Source: Canna indica
Lineage: Eukaryota; Streptophyta; Magnoliopsida; Zingiberales; Cannaceae
Assembly (NCBI GenBank): GCA_034359265.1
Contig: CP136890.1
Location: forward strand, 29,058,501-29,122,500
Direction of reading: 5' to 3'
DNA length: 64,000 nucleotides
Shown: piece after piece, positions 32,717 to 43,837 of the stretch
Layout of the letters: every line of letters starts with the position of its first letter
Numbering within the stretch: the first letter of the stretch is position 1
Notes under the pieces: model-generated
The model's database searches: none
Seen by the model: only the letters and a program-made list of their open reading frames with translations
Told to the model about the DNA's origin: nothing
Made by a program: the position numbers and the translations under genes

Positions 32717-32777
32717 GGAATAGGACCATCTCACCTAAAGACATTAACCAAAGAAATTGTCATTGATTGACAGAATC

Positions 32778-35700
32778 ATGTCGGCTGATCGAAGTTGGAT
32801 GTACCGACGTTTTGATCATGGAGCTTTAACGAATGAGTTTCGATTAGGCGTAACGTACTTCCTAAATTTCGCCTATTCGAATCGGAATTTCGTTAGCATG
32901 GGTGATCAAATCCGATGTCCGTGCCGCATTTGTTCGAATGGCCGATTTTTGGATCGGGAGACTGTCACTCTGCATCTATATACCAAAGGATTTACACCAA
33001 GATATTTTCTATGGACTTGTCACGGGGAGTCACGCGAAGTCGGGACGTCGAGCAATCCTGTCGTTCAGACATATGGTGAATCTTCCTCTGCTGGTGCTTC
33101 TTCATCCGGTCAATGTAATCCCTATAGAACTATGATACTTGATAGTCTTGGGGGTCAATTCCACCTGAATGATAATGTTGATCGGCCAGTTCTTCAGACA
33201 TCAGTCCCACCAGATACTACAGCGGTTGATATCACAGAAGTAGGGGCTGCGGTAGAGATTGAATTACCGAATAAAGAAGCTGCAGAATTTTACGAGATGT
33301 TGAAAGCTGCCGATGAACCTTTGTATGAGAATTGTCCTAAATACACTAGGTTTTCAGCAATGACACAGCTCTTAAACATCAAGGCCGATTGTAATATCAG
33401 CGGAGTTGCGTATGATCGGATTGCTGGATTGATTAATGGAATGCTGCCTACTGATAACAAGTTTGAGCCTACTTTTTATAAGACTAAAAAGCTAATGAGA
33501 AAATTGGGGCTTGGGTACGAAAAAATACACGCGTGCCAAAATAACTGCATTTTATATTATAAAGAAAATGTGCAGTTGGATAAATGCCCTGTATGTCAAC
33601 ACCCTCGTTACAAGGAGAAGAAATCGGTCCGACAGAAAAATATCCCGTTTAAGGTGCTTCGGTATTTTCCACTAACACCGAGGCTTCAAAGATTATTCAT
33701 GTCGGAAAAGACAGCCCCCTACATGAGTTGGCATGCAAGAAGTCGTGATGATACAGTAATGACTCATCCATCTGACAGTGAAGCATGGAAACATTTGGAT
33801 ACATGTTATCCTTCATTTGCTATGGATACTAGAAATATCAGATTGGGATTGTGCACAGATGGTTTTAATCTGTTTGGGCATTCTGCAACTCCTTATTCAG
33901 TTTGGCCAGTGCTGCTGACAGTTTATAATTTGCCACCGTCAATGTGCATGAAAGATGAATTTATTTATCTTTCGATGATTATTCCGGGTCCTAAGGGTCC
34001 GCGAAAAGAAATTGACATATTTCTCAGACCCTTGATAGATGAATTGAAAACATTGTGGACTGAGGGAGCTGTCACTTATGATTGTCATCGGAAGCAAAAC
34101 TTCAATTTAAAGGCCGCGGTCTTGTGGACAATCAATGATTTCCCCGCGTACGGCATGTTGTCGGGTTGGAGCACTCACGGCCGACTCTCTTGCCCGTATT
34201 GTATGGAACACTCTAAATCAATCAGTCTTCAGAACGGACGAAAAATCTCATTCTTTGATTGTCATCGTCGATTCCTACCGGTTCATCACCAGTATCGAAG
34301 GAATCGTAATAAATTTACTAAGGGCAGAGTCGAAAGAGATGGGCCACCACCGATGTTGTCTGGTGAACAAATGTTAGCACGTGTTTCAGCACTTCCAGAT
34401 ATAGTATTTGGTCGCAATGAAAGAGTGTCAGGTTTTGGCCAAACACACAACTGGGTGAAAAAAAGTATCTTTTGGGAATTGCCCTATTGGAGTTCATTAT
34501 TGATTCGACATAATTTAGATGTCATGCACATTGAAAAAAATGTGTTTGATAATATTTTCAACACTGTGATGGATATTTCTGGAAAAACTAAAGATAATGT
34601 CAAAGCCCGACATGATCTGAAAATACTTTGTAAAAGACCAGAGTTGGAGTTACAAGAGGTCAACGGACGATATCTGAAACCGAAGGCCCTATATGTGTTA
34701 AATAAACAACAGATCAAAGATGTTTGTCAATGGGTAAAAGAACTCAGATTACCCGATGGATATGCTTCAAACTTATCTCGATGTGTGAACGTCGATGATT
34801 GCAAAATATCAGGGATGAAGAGCCATGATTGTCATGTTTTCATGCAGAGATTACTTCCGATCGCATTTCGAGATCTTCTACCTGATAATATTTGGGGTCC
34901 GTTGACTGAATTAAGTATGTTTTTTAGAAGCATCTGTGCAAATGTCCTTCGAGTCGAAGATATGTCAACACTTGAAAATAATATTGTTGAAATCATATGC
35001 AAGCTGGAGCAGTTTTTCCCTCCTGCATTTTTTGACTCGATGGAGCATCTACCGATACACTTGGCATACGAGGCACGAGTTGGTGGCCCCGTTCAATATC
35101 GTTGGATGTACTTATTTGAAAAATACATGAATCGTCTGAAGAAAAAAGTAAAGAACACCGCAGCTGTTGAAGGATCAATATCTGAATCGTATATCATCCA
35201 AGAAATTTCAACATTCTGCTCATTTTACTTTGAATCGACAGTACAGACAAGATTTGATCGTCTTCCACGTAACGACGATGGGGGTGTTCGACATTCAGAT
35301 GGACGTTTAAATATATTTTGTCACTCTGGTCGTGCTTTTGGTTCTCGTCCATCTCGACACTTAAGCGATGAAGAGTATCATTTGGCACACTTGTATGTAT
35401 TACTCAATTGTCCAGAGATTGAACAATTCATTGAAATATTTGACATTGAGATGGTGCAAAAATACTCTATTCACAACGATCAAGAATTGGAGAGATTACA
35501 GAATCGTGATTTCCCTACTTGGATTCAGACTTACAGCAAAGATCACAGAGCTGAAATAGATGAAAAAATATTTGAGTTTGTTAGTGGACCGTCGCGACTT
35601 GTGTCGTGCTATAGCGGATATTTTGTTAACGGGTATAAATTTCACACGGTTGAATATTCATCTACAAAAAAGACGATGAATGCTGGGGTCTGCGTGAAAG

Positions 35701-36257
35701 GGACAACCTATGTTGAATGTGATATGGATTTCTATGGACTAGTGGAAGAAGTGATAGAGTTGCACTACTTCGGCTTGAAATCAGTGTTCCTATTTAGATG
35801 TCATTGGTTCGATACAACAGAAAGGGGCATGAAAGTTCATCAAAAATACAAACTTGTTGAGGTTAATTACAAATCGAAATTGGCAGCAAATGAGCCATTT
35901 ATATTGGCATCACAAGCCGAACAAGTATATTACGCGAAGTATCCGGCTCGAAATAAAGATAGAGCAGATTGGCGTGTAGTCTGTAAGACAAAAGGTAGAG
36001 GAAAAATTGATCCGATAGTAGGAGAAAATGATCCTCCTGGTTTCTATCAAGAAGATGATATTCCTGCTGTGGATCGTATTATTCCAATACTCGAGGATGC
36101 AGACACAACGTCAATTCAATTAGAAGTTGAATATGCTGATGATGACGATCATGAAATTGAGGAAGCTGGAGATGAAGAAGATGAAGAAGAGGAAGAAGAG
36201 GAAGAAGAGGAAGAAAAAGAAGAATTCGAAGACTATTATTCAGATGATGAAGAATAA
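32778..36257 (+). CDS. CACTA-B transposase (TNP2-type), apparently intact
   Basis: This 1159-residue nuclear DNA transposase would cut and join CACTA ends. The start is the ATG at 32778 (MSADRSWMYRRF); the frame is open for seven codons further up but without an ATG. The N-terminal transposase-associated domain (about 5-85) has CPCRICSNGRF. The Transposase_21 core (about 190-600) holds zinc-type CPVC (270) and CPYC (472) motifs and three likely catalytic sites: TDGFN (Asp 361), INDFPAYG (Asp 454) and DVMHIEKN (Glu 586). DUF4218 (about 660-775, GMKSHDCHV) and DUF4216 (about 985-1055, YFGLKSVFLFRCHWFD) follow. The last 40 residues are nearly all Asp/Glu. The length is normal for TNP2. LFG replaces the usual PFG after the first Asp. 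Assigning the triad rests on family knowledge. Confidence 0.92.
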   Translation: MSADRSWMYRRFDHGALTNEFRLGVTYFLNFAYSNRNFVSMGDQIRCPCRICSNGRFLDRETVTLHLYTKGFTPRYFLWTCHGESREVGTSSNPVVQTYGESSSAGASSSGQCNPYRTMILDSLGGQFHLNDNVDRPVLQTSVPPDTTAVDITEVGAAVEIELPNKEAAEFYEMLKAADEPLYENCPKYTRFSAMTQLLNIKADCNISGVAYDRIAGLINGMLPTDNKFEPTFYKTKKLMRKLGLGYEKIHACQNNCILYYKENVQLDKCPVCQHPRYKEKKSVRQKNIPFKVLRYFPLTPRLQRLFMSEKTAPYMSWHARSRDDTVMTHPSDSEAWKHLDTCYPSFAMDTRNIRLGLCTDGFNLFGHSATPYSVWPVLLTVYNLPPSMCMKDEFIYLSMIIPGPKGPRKEIDIFLRPLIDELKTLWTEGAVTYDCHRKQNFNLKAAVLWTINDFPAYGMLSGWSTHGRLSCPYCMEHSKSISLQNGRKISFFDCHRRFLPVHHQYRRNRNKFTKGRVERDGPPPMLSGEQMLARVSALPDIVFGRNERVSGFGQTHNWVKKSIFWELPYWSSLLIRHNLDVMHIEKNVFDNIFNTVMDISGKTKDNVKARHDLKILCKRPELELQEVNGRYLKPKALYVLNKQQIKDVCQWVKELRLPDGYASNLSRCVNVDDCKISGMKSHDCHVFMQRLLPIAFRDLLPDNIWGPLTELSMFFRSICANVLRVEDMSTLENNIVEIICKLEQFFPPAFFDSMEHLPIHLAYEARVGGPVQYRWMYLFEKYMNRLKKKVKNTAAVEGSISESYIIQEISTFCSFYFESTVQTRFDRLPRNDDGGVRHSDGRLNIFCHSGRAFGSRPSRHLSDEEYHLAHLYVLLNCPEIEQFIEIFDIEMVQKYSIHNDQELERLQNRDFPTWIQTYSKDHRAEIDEKIFEFVSGPSRLVSCYSGYFVNGYKFHTVEYSSTKKTMNAGVCVKGTTYVECDMDFYGLVEEVIELHYFGLKSVFLFRCHWFDTTERGMKVHQKYKLVEVNYKSKLAANEPFILASQAEQVYYAKYPARNKDRADWRVVCKTKGRGKIDPIVGENDPPGFYQEDDIPAVDRIIPILEDADTTSIQLEVEYADDDDHEIEEAGDEEDEEEEEEEEEEEKEEFEDYYSDDEE

Positions 36258-36332
36258 TTGTAAAGTATATATTTTATTAAATATATCTCTACTATTTATA
36301 CAATAATCTGATTATATGTCTGTTCGACAGAT

Positions 36333-37877
36333 ATGTCTGGTCGTGGTTATCGACGCAGGAGAGTTTCGGAGTCTCCGATCGGTGAGACTCCAGCACTTAC
36401 TCATGCTGCTGATCCTCCTGTTGCTGATCCTCATTCCGATGATACTGCCGAGGCTAGTACATCCAGACGTAGGCGGCCACGCGGGCCGAACAGGTGGCAG
36501 CCTCCACCAGCCACAGAGTCACGTAGATTGATTAGCGTGATTGGGGAGCGGTACGTAATATATCATGAATTATGAATCATTACAAATTCATTATATCATA
36601 ATATAATATTAAAATTTATTTTTGTTGTGCAGGTTCCAGCAAGAAGAAGTGCCGAGGAGCATTTCTTCTACTATTCGACGATACATGCACGGGGCATGGC
36701 CTACGTGGTCTCACGTGCCTAGCGAGCACGTCGACATGTTATGGCGCGAGTTTGAGGCACGTATTATTATTTTTTTTACATGCATGATGATATATTAATA
36801 TTGGTACTGATATTATTATTTTGCAGGCTCGCTATACATGGGCCGAGGACCAGAGGCCCTTCATTTACGCTGCCTGGGAGGCTATTTCCCGGGCAAGGTA
36901 CAACGGGCAGCTGGGGCAAGCTCGGTCCCAGGCGATGGCCCGAGCTGGGACCACTAACATCGCGGAGACTCGGGGATACGGCCCCGGTTGGATTACTCCG
37001 GATATATGGGACCAGCTCGTGGGGATATGGTCGACGGATCGATGGCAGGAGGTTTCTCGGAATGCGGCTAGAAATCGCATGTCGGGAGGAGCAGCGCGTC
37101 ACACCGGCGGCTCTGTTGCATTTGCAGTGCACGCAAACCGTATGGTAAGTATATCTTTTAATTATATATTTTATTTGTTATTATGTGTACTAATTAATGT
37201 ATTTGTTTTGTAAATGTAGACGACGGTGTCGGATGACGGGACTGTCCAGCGACCCTCCCCGATGGCAGTGTTTGAGCGGACTCATCGTCGAGCACATGGG
37301 ACTGGGGAGTACATCCACAACCGCGCTGCATACATTATGGTAATTATATATTTGTTTAAATTATTCATTATATATTTATAATTTAAATTTTATGATAAAT
37401 ATTAAACAAAAAATCAAACTCGAGTAGGAGACCTACAGCCAGACGGTGGTGCAGCGCGGGGGTACCCCCGAGGACTTTGACGCAGCATCGTGGGTCGAGG
37501 CCGCAGGTGGCTGGGACCATGGCCGCGTATATGGCTTCGCAGATAGTGGTCATGCGCAAGCCGTACTAGGGCCACTTGGGGCACCGACCCCTCCGGTCGC
37601 TGGTGAGCGGCCGTCCACCTCTAGATCCAGTTATGATCATAGTAACAGAATAAGGACTCTAGAGGAGACGGTCGCGCATCAGACTGAGATGATGGAGCGC
37701 CAGAGTCAGATGATGGCAGATATACAATCTATGCTACGCAACATGTCAGGTCATCCCGAAGCAGGCATCTCTTCGGCATCATCTAATCCGTCGTCCTCGA
37801 GTCAGTCCACGCCGGTGTACACTCAAGCACTCCAGACCCCGCCATATGATCCAGGCCATCCTCCATCGTCATCGTGA
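36333..37877 (+). CDS. CACTA-B second gene (TNPA-like, Transposase_24), five exons
   Basis: Exons are 36333-36550, 36633-36756, 36827-37144, 37220-37339 and 37428-37877; they join in frame to 410 codons including the stop. Introns 1, 3 and 4 are GT-AG, while intron 2 begins with GC (GAG then GCACGT). The protein starts MSGRGYRRRR with an Arg-rich, Pro-rich tail region. The family core lies in exons 2 and 3: YMHGAWPTWSHVP, ARYTWAEDQRPF, then WITPDIWDQLVGIWSTDRW and HTGGSVAFAVHANRM. Exon 5 adds GGTPEDFDAASWVEAAGG and a coiled coil at about residues 334-368 (repeated MMERQSQMM). Such proteins bind subterminal repeats and help the transposase. The splicing is inferred from the sequence and from copies C and E. 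Confidence 0.8.
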
Positions 37878-38188
37878 GATTTTGTTTATATTGACTTTGT
37901 TACTCAGATATTGAACTTGTTTAATTTATATTGACTATGTTACTCAGATGTTGATACTTCAATTTTACATTTGAATTGTGTTTATACTATCGTGGATAAT
38001 TATGAATATAAATATAATTGTTTTGATGTATATCTTGGTGTGTTTGTGATGTGTGAATGAATGTGTATGAGATGTTTGTGATGTGTGTATGAGGGTATGG
38101 GTGTGTGAGTTATGTATCAGATAAATGTATCAATGTATCAACGGAAATTAGAAATTAGAAATATTTCTGTTTGCAGGTATGGGTCATC

Positions 38189-38230
38189 AGCAACGGCTTT
38201 CCCACGGCCGTCCGTGGGAAAGCCGTTGCT
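38189..38230. repeat. Perfect 19-bp hairpin in the 3' subterminal array
   Basis: AGCAACGGCTTTCCCACGG (38189-38207) is followed after four bases by its exact complement (38212-38230). It opens the 3' subterminal repeat zone of CACTA-B. Confidence 0.9.
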
Positions 38231-38535
38231 ACAAGTGTATCGACAACCGTTGCTGATGACCTACAACAACGGCTTAGCGACGGGTTTTTACTAACGGCTT
38301 TGCTACGAACTCGAGGCCGTTGCTATTAATGTTATCAGCAACGGCTCCGGTTCCGTGGTAAAACCGTTGCTGAAAATATTTTTAGCGACGGCCCAGCGGC
38401 CGTTGCTGATAATGTTTAGAGCGACGGCCCGAGCGGCCGTTGCTGATCCGTTGCTAAGTCATCAGCAACGCGACTTTCTGTCACGGCTTTATTGCAACGG
38501 CTCAGCCGTTGCTGATGACCATTTTTCTAGTAGTG
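38231..38535. repeat. CACTA-B 3' subterminal array and terminal inverted repeat
   Basis: At least two further copies of GCAACGGC and four of GCCGTTGC, with variants such as GCGACGGCC, lead to the terminus TTTCTAGTAGTG. Density and order differ from the 5' array, as is usual for En/Spm elements. Confidence 0.8.
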
Positions 38536-39487
38536 ATCATGGACCTGGAAAATATGAGTGTCAAAATTGAAGAGAAAGATAATATTTTATTCCTTTTATG
38601 TTCACTTCCTTTTTCTTTTAAATTTTTTTGTGAAATTATGCTTTTTGGAAAGACTACTATTACTCCAGAATAGGTGATCACTGCTCATGTGTATAAGGAG
38701 ATTATAGACACACATTTTACATCAAATTCCTCTGGTGGGAGGAAAGGAGAAGTTCTCTACTCTAATGAAGCAGAAGGAGATAACAGATCAAATGTCAATT
38801 ATTATTATTGCAAGAAACGAGGTCACATCTAATCAGAATGTCACAGTCTTAAGAAAAAGTTACAGCTGCAAAATAAGGGTCAAGATGCATATATGGAGGC
38901 CTCTTACGCAGATTTTGAGAAAGTTGAGGTACTGATCGTGACAAATGACACACGCACTGCTAAGACACGCCATGGGCGACGGCAGTCTCGTCGACAACAC
39001 ACCTCAGGTCAAAATTCGTCTTCCTCTTATTCTGATATGTCTAATCATGCAAAATACAATCCAGGCCAACAGGCGAACAAGTCAACCATCGGTAGCATTA
39101 ATGAGTGGTTCCTAGATTCTGGGTCTTCATATCACATGACTCAATACCGGACGACCTTTGTGGATTATCGGTGCACCAATGGTGGAGCAGTTTGTGTCGA
39201 CAATAATGTACCTTGCAAAGTTGTCGGATTTGGAACAGTGAAATTAAAATTGCATGATGGCTTGACAAAGATCCTAGCAAATGTTCGTCATGTCCCGAAG
39301 CTAGAAAGGAATCTAGTGTCTCTTGGAGCTCTTGACACTATGGGCTACACGACATCCTCTAGAGGAGGAGTCTTGGAGGTACACGATGGAGCCACGACAG
39401 TACTGACGACTCTAAGGACGTTGAACAATTTGTATGAGGTGGACGGCTGAAGACTGCATTGATCCTAATTTTCATCAAAGGAGAAAA

Positions 39488-40506
39488 TATTAGGGATTGA
39501 CTCAAATTGGGTTCGAACCGAATCCAACGAATCTGACCGGATCCAAATCAGAGTTCATTGGATCAAGAAAAGAACAAGAGAAAAAAGAGAGGGGAAAGTG
39601 TTGCTACTATTGTCCACTGGGCCCGGCCCGACCCAAACAGCTGGCCCGAGCCCAGCCTGCCCCAGCCCACTGCTAGTGCGTCCGCGTGCAACGCACATGA
39701 GACGGCGATCGCTCGCCCACGCCCGTCACACGCGGGCGCTCGCCCACGCGGGCAGAGACGCAAATGCGTCTCTGCGCTCGCGTACAGGGACGACGCAGCA
39801 CGCATTACGCGTGCCATGCGTCCGCAGCAAGACGCATTCTTGGGTGCAGCGCCCGCGTGCGTGAGATCCACGCATCCTCATCCTTCATCGGACGGCTCTC
39901 GCATGCGCAGCGCAAATCGAGGCAAATTTTCTCAATTTTGACCCAATTTCGAGCCAACTGCAGCCAATAGGAAGCTTGAATTTTTTCTGACAATCCTAAT
40001 TTTTCTCCAAACCAATTCACTCATCGTATAAATACAGGCAATTTTCTTGAGGACATCATATCCCATACCGAGAGGAGGATCATCCCCATGTGTAAGTTTC
40101 AGAGATCTAGAAAATTAAAAGTGTCGATAAGATCATTTTTCAAGGAGTGCTCCTTCTCAATTTTCGACATACAGCAGTAGGAGTTCAGTTTTAAGACAGA
40201 TCTTACAGAGACAATGGCTCTACTCGGTACTGGTTTCAGGTTCATTTTATTTAAGATAGTTTGCTATATTCTGAAGGAGATTTAAATTATTGTCGCTCTT
40301 ATTGTAAGATTTTTTTATGAAATTAATAAAACAGTCTCTTCTTCTCCTCGTCGACGTAGGATCGGCACCCCGCCTAGTCCGGACCACGTTAACCCCTTGC
40401 CTCTCTTATTTTCTCTGCATTATTATTATCGTATTTGGTTTTTTATTTCTCTTGTCGGGTTCAAGTTTTGTCGATTCTACCGAAAATTACCCTAAATTTC
40501 CTAACA
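39488..40506 (+). mobile_element. 3' LTR of copia element R2
   Basis: It starts TATTAGGGATTGACTC (the first TG has become TA) and ends TTTCCTAACA, length 1019 bp. A purine-rich tract (AAAGGAGAAAA) lies directly upstream. It is alignable along its length to 29975-31027. Confidence 0.85.
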
Positions 40507-40603
40507 ATTATGAAAATAGACATTGTAACCAAAATGTTCGTGTTCTTGTCTAAATTCAAGGTGATGCGGACCTTCGCATATCCTAGTCTGACATTGCCCC
40601 AGT

Positions 40604-41026
40604 TAGGGTTGTTCATGGGTCAAACCCGACCCAATCAACCCGAGAAACCAACCCGACCCGAACCAATCGAGCCGGATCGGGTCGGGTCGGGTTCAAATTT
40701 TTGAAACCCGATTATAATTGGGTCAGGTCTGGGTTTCAATATTTAAAACCCGATGACCCGAGACCCGACCCGATTACTTGAATTATTTATATTTTAAATT
40801 ATTTTTAAAATATTTATATTAAAAAAAATTATTTTTTTATTTTAATTTTAAAAAATTATTGTTAAAAACTTACTTTTTAACTAAACGGGTAAACCCGACT
40901 ACCCACCCGACCCAACCTAACCTGGGTCGGGTTGGGTTTGAGAGGTGAAAAAATTAAACCCAACCCGATTACACTTGGTCGGGTCGGATCGATTTTTTCC
41001 CTAAACCCGACCTGTGAACACCCCTA
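40604..41026. mobile_element. hAT-type MITE with GGGTCGGGT arrays
   Basis: The 423-bp element starts TAGGGTTGTTCATGGG and ends CTGTGAACACCCCTA. It is flanked by 8-bp duplications differing at one base (GCCCCAGT at 40596-40603, GCCCCGGT at 41027-41034). Inside are inverted arrays of ACCCGACCC and GGGTCGGGT words around an AT-rich core, the same plan as the element at 21270 but with a different word. Confidence 0.8.
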
Positions 41027-41214
41027 GCCCCGGTAGGGGACCTATAAAGACACTCTGACGCTCAAGTAAGAAGAAATATCATATGATGGGTGTGAAATTG
41101 GAATTGAGTGTATACCCGACATGTGTCGTGTCTGTTTTATGGGAAGGTCAGGGATGTCTCGGGCGATGATGTCTCCTTGAATCTCGCAGGGATATGCCTG
41201 AAATATGTCAAAGT

Positions 41215-42783
41215 TGTTGGCTTTAGGTTTTCAACCTTAGCCTTAATCTCGGTTTTGATGGTTTTGATGATAACAAATATGGAACTAATGATTTCATTGA
41301 GAATATCTTTCAGGTTCTATATCAACTAACGTTCGATGTCCTCGATCGGATAAATCGGAGAAATCACAAAATCGGAAGGACATTGATCGTCGCGCTCGGG
41401 TTCATCGCGAAACTTCTCGAAGATCGATTGGTGCACCAAAGTCGCATCGGACGAGCTCAAAGATCACATGAAAAGCTCTCCATCATGATGCTCGTTGAAA
41501 GCCGAAACCCGAAAATGAAGCGCGGAAGAAAAAGGCCGAAGAAAACAATCTCAGCCTAAATTCAGTCGACCGAGCGGTCGATCGAATAGGGTAAGAAATG
41601 GGCAGTAGCCCTAGTGGTCGACCGATCGATCGACCAGACTGAGGCTAGCTGCAGACGCAGCTTGCGTTGGTCGATCGAAAGAGAAATTGCAAGCTTCTTG
41701 CGTCTGTCAATCGATCGGCCCGGTCGACCGACCGAAGCCTAAAAAGGGCAGTAGACTTCACGCTCGACCAATTGGTCGACCGACCTGCGAATAGCCAAAG
41801 ATGCAGATTGCGTCGGTCGACCGACGGGTCGACCAAAGATCGCAGATCGCGCGATTTGCGTTTGGCGGTCGACTCGTCGATCGATCGACCAGAGAGAAAA
41901 GAGGAGCGGTCGAAGGACCAATCGATCGACCATTCGACCGGCGGCCTACATCAGATAGATTTTTATCCGTTGAGTGTCGTTTCTTCAGCAGGGTATAAAT
42001 ATACCCTCATATGATTCCTTTATCATTCTTCCTTGATTTTTACAGAATTTATTGAACCATTAAAAGGAAGATTTGAGCCTTCCAACGATTGATCAAGCGC
42101 GCTCTGCTATTTCCGCGAACACCTTCTCAAGCGCCAGCTGTTGCCTCAACTCAGGTGATTGATTCAAGCTCTACCCCTTGACGAGTTGAAGGATTGAAGG
42201 ATTGCAAAAGAGCTTTCTCTATTGGTTTCATTCTTTAGCTCTTTTCAATTGTATTTTAACTGTTATTTAAATTGTGTTTAATTTGTGCGTCTATAGAAGA
42301 CCGGGTGTTTGGTCTTCTGTGTGAAATGGTATCCTTGGTGTAGAAGGAGTAAAACCACTTGTGTAAACTTAGTGTTTACTAGGATTAGTTTAGTTGTCCC
42401 TTAGGGTTGAGGTGGAAGAGGACTATCGATAAGAAGACGGTGACTTCCGGGTGTGGTAGTGCCTTAGGTCGAGAGTGCGTCTCTTCGGTGAAAAGTCCTC
42501 GTGTGTAAGGGAAACGAAAACTAATTAAGTAAAACTAGTTTGGAAATCCTAAGCGGGGTGCTTAGGTAGTGGAGTAGGCATTGGGGCCGAACCACTATAA
42601 ATTACTCGTGTTTGCATTGATATCTTGTGTGTTTTAAATTGCTTAATTATTATTGCTTCCGCATACAATCATCGAATTGCAAATCGCCTAATCGATCTAA
42701 GTAATCATTTTAAATTGAATTTAGGCTAATTGAATTAGTAAATATACTATTCACCCCCTTCTAGTGTTGTCATTTCGCCAACA
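41215..42783 (+). mobile_element. Solo LTR of the R1 copia family
   Basis: It starts TGTTGGCTTTAGG, ends TTTCGCCAACA and has a perfect AAAGT target duplication (41210-41214 and 42784-42788). It aligns with the LTR at 6529-8263. The palindromic GGTCGACC/CGATCGATCG zone is at about 41573-41945. Confidence 0.9.
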
Positions 42784-42788
42784 AAAGT

Positions 42789-43444
42789 TTATCCCGAAGA
42801 TGTCGTGCTTATTACTGTCGAATTCTTAATAATTAATGAAGGATGTGATGTGTCCTTGTTAGGTCGGATGGAGCACTCGGGATAGATTGTAGGTGGCTTG
42901 ACTTGAGTCTGGCTCATGAATGTAGGCGCGATCGAGCTTGATCCGACCAGGCTCAATAGAGTTAGTCCACTCCAGTTCGTTTCCATTTTTTGTTTTTTCG
43001 TGTTTTAAGTTTGATCAAAGGAATGAGATTTATATTTGATTAGTAAAAATAGTATTTATTTTTAGGTATTAATTTTCAGTATCAACGAAAACACATTTGT
43101 TTACCAACAAATTTGACTATGTAATTTCGAATATGAATTCTAATTATTTGGTTAATTTACCAAATTAATCAGAAAAATTTAAAAAATTAACCAATTTTTT
43201 TTTCAAAAAAAATACATTTGCTAAAACTCAAACCAAGCAAGTAGGCAAACGAACTCTAATTTCATACCTCTCAAATCATCTTAGCAAATTCTATTATCAA
43301 TTTATTTTTAACTAACACATATTATATATATAGTCGAATATAAAATAAATAATATTACACATGCACTAGGATTCAAACCTGAGCGGGCGGGAGGCTTAAA
43401 ATTACACTTAACCACCAAGGCAAATACCAATATATGATTTAACT

Positions 43445-43484
<40 letters not shown>

Positions 43485-43837
43485 GGTTAATTCGATAAAT
43501 TAACCGAACCGTCGGTTAAATTACCGAACCGAAATCCGAAATCCGAAATCCGAAATTTTCTTTAACCGAAAATCGAATCGAAATTATCTTTAGTTCGATC
43601 AGTTTTGATTCGATTTCGGTGAATCAGAGAATTCTGGTCACCCCTAAGGAGCAATGTATTTCAAGTATTGACAAATTTATTATTGAACAAAATAAAATAC
43701 CAAAAACAAACGCTTAGAAAATACAAGACACTAAATTCATCATTCATTAAAAATGATATCATTATAAACTTCATATAAGTCATCATATCATTACACTTCA
43801 AGATTAAAATTTCAAATTAAATTTTCTTCTTCTTCTT
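42789..43837. other. Unassigned sequence with SINE-like and MITE-like remnants
   Basis: There is no gene. It includes an (AT)n run at 43452-43482 and a zone of AACCGAACC/CCGAAATCC words at 43483-43640 that ends CTGGTCACCCCTAA, resembling the right end of the hAT-type MITEs. No left end was found for that remnant. Confidence 0.4.
43340..43435 (-). repeat. Possible tRNA-derived SINE head
   Basis: On the minus strand a TGGTGGTTAAG A-box-like word (43407-43417) is followed about 28 bases later by GGTTTGAATCC (43369-43379), close to the RNA polymerase III B box. No poly-A tail or target duplication was found. Confidence 0.35.

Larger units (their letters stand above)
31436..38535 (+). mobile_element. 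CACTA-B: structurally complete En/Spm element
   Basis: The 7100-bp element starts CACTACTAGAAA and ends with its complement, TTTCTAGTAGTG. The 3-bp target duplication ATC is perfect (31433-31435 and 38536-38538), and removing the element rejoins the copia Gag text. It carries subterminal arrays at both ends, a TATA box, a long transposase frame without stops (32778-36257) and a second gene whose five exons join in frame (36333-37877). It is the only copy of the family here with both genes open, so it may be autonomous or recently active. Confidence 0.93.
31056..39450 (+). pseudogene. gag-protease remnant of copia R2, split by CACTA-B
   Basis: The Gag starts MTSTKFDIEKLDRNVNYTLW at 31056. A frameshift near 31235 moves the frame, which then runs LNFLRMAKGTSVKEHINTF up to 31435. 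The text resumes after CACTA-B at 38539 with MDLENMSVKIEEKDN, so only the transposon splits it. A knuckle remnant (YYCKKRGHI, stop, SEC) lacks its first Cys. The aspartic protease has the motif INEWFLDSGSSYHMTQY near 39105. The frame ends NNLYEVDG at 39450, and a purine-rich tract and the 3' LTR follow directly. Integrase, reverse transcriptase and RNase H are absent. Confidence 0.8.
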
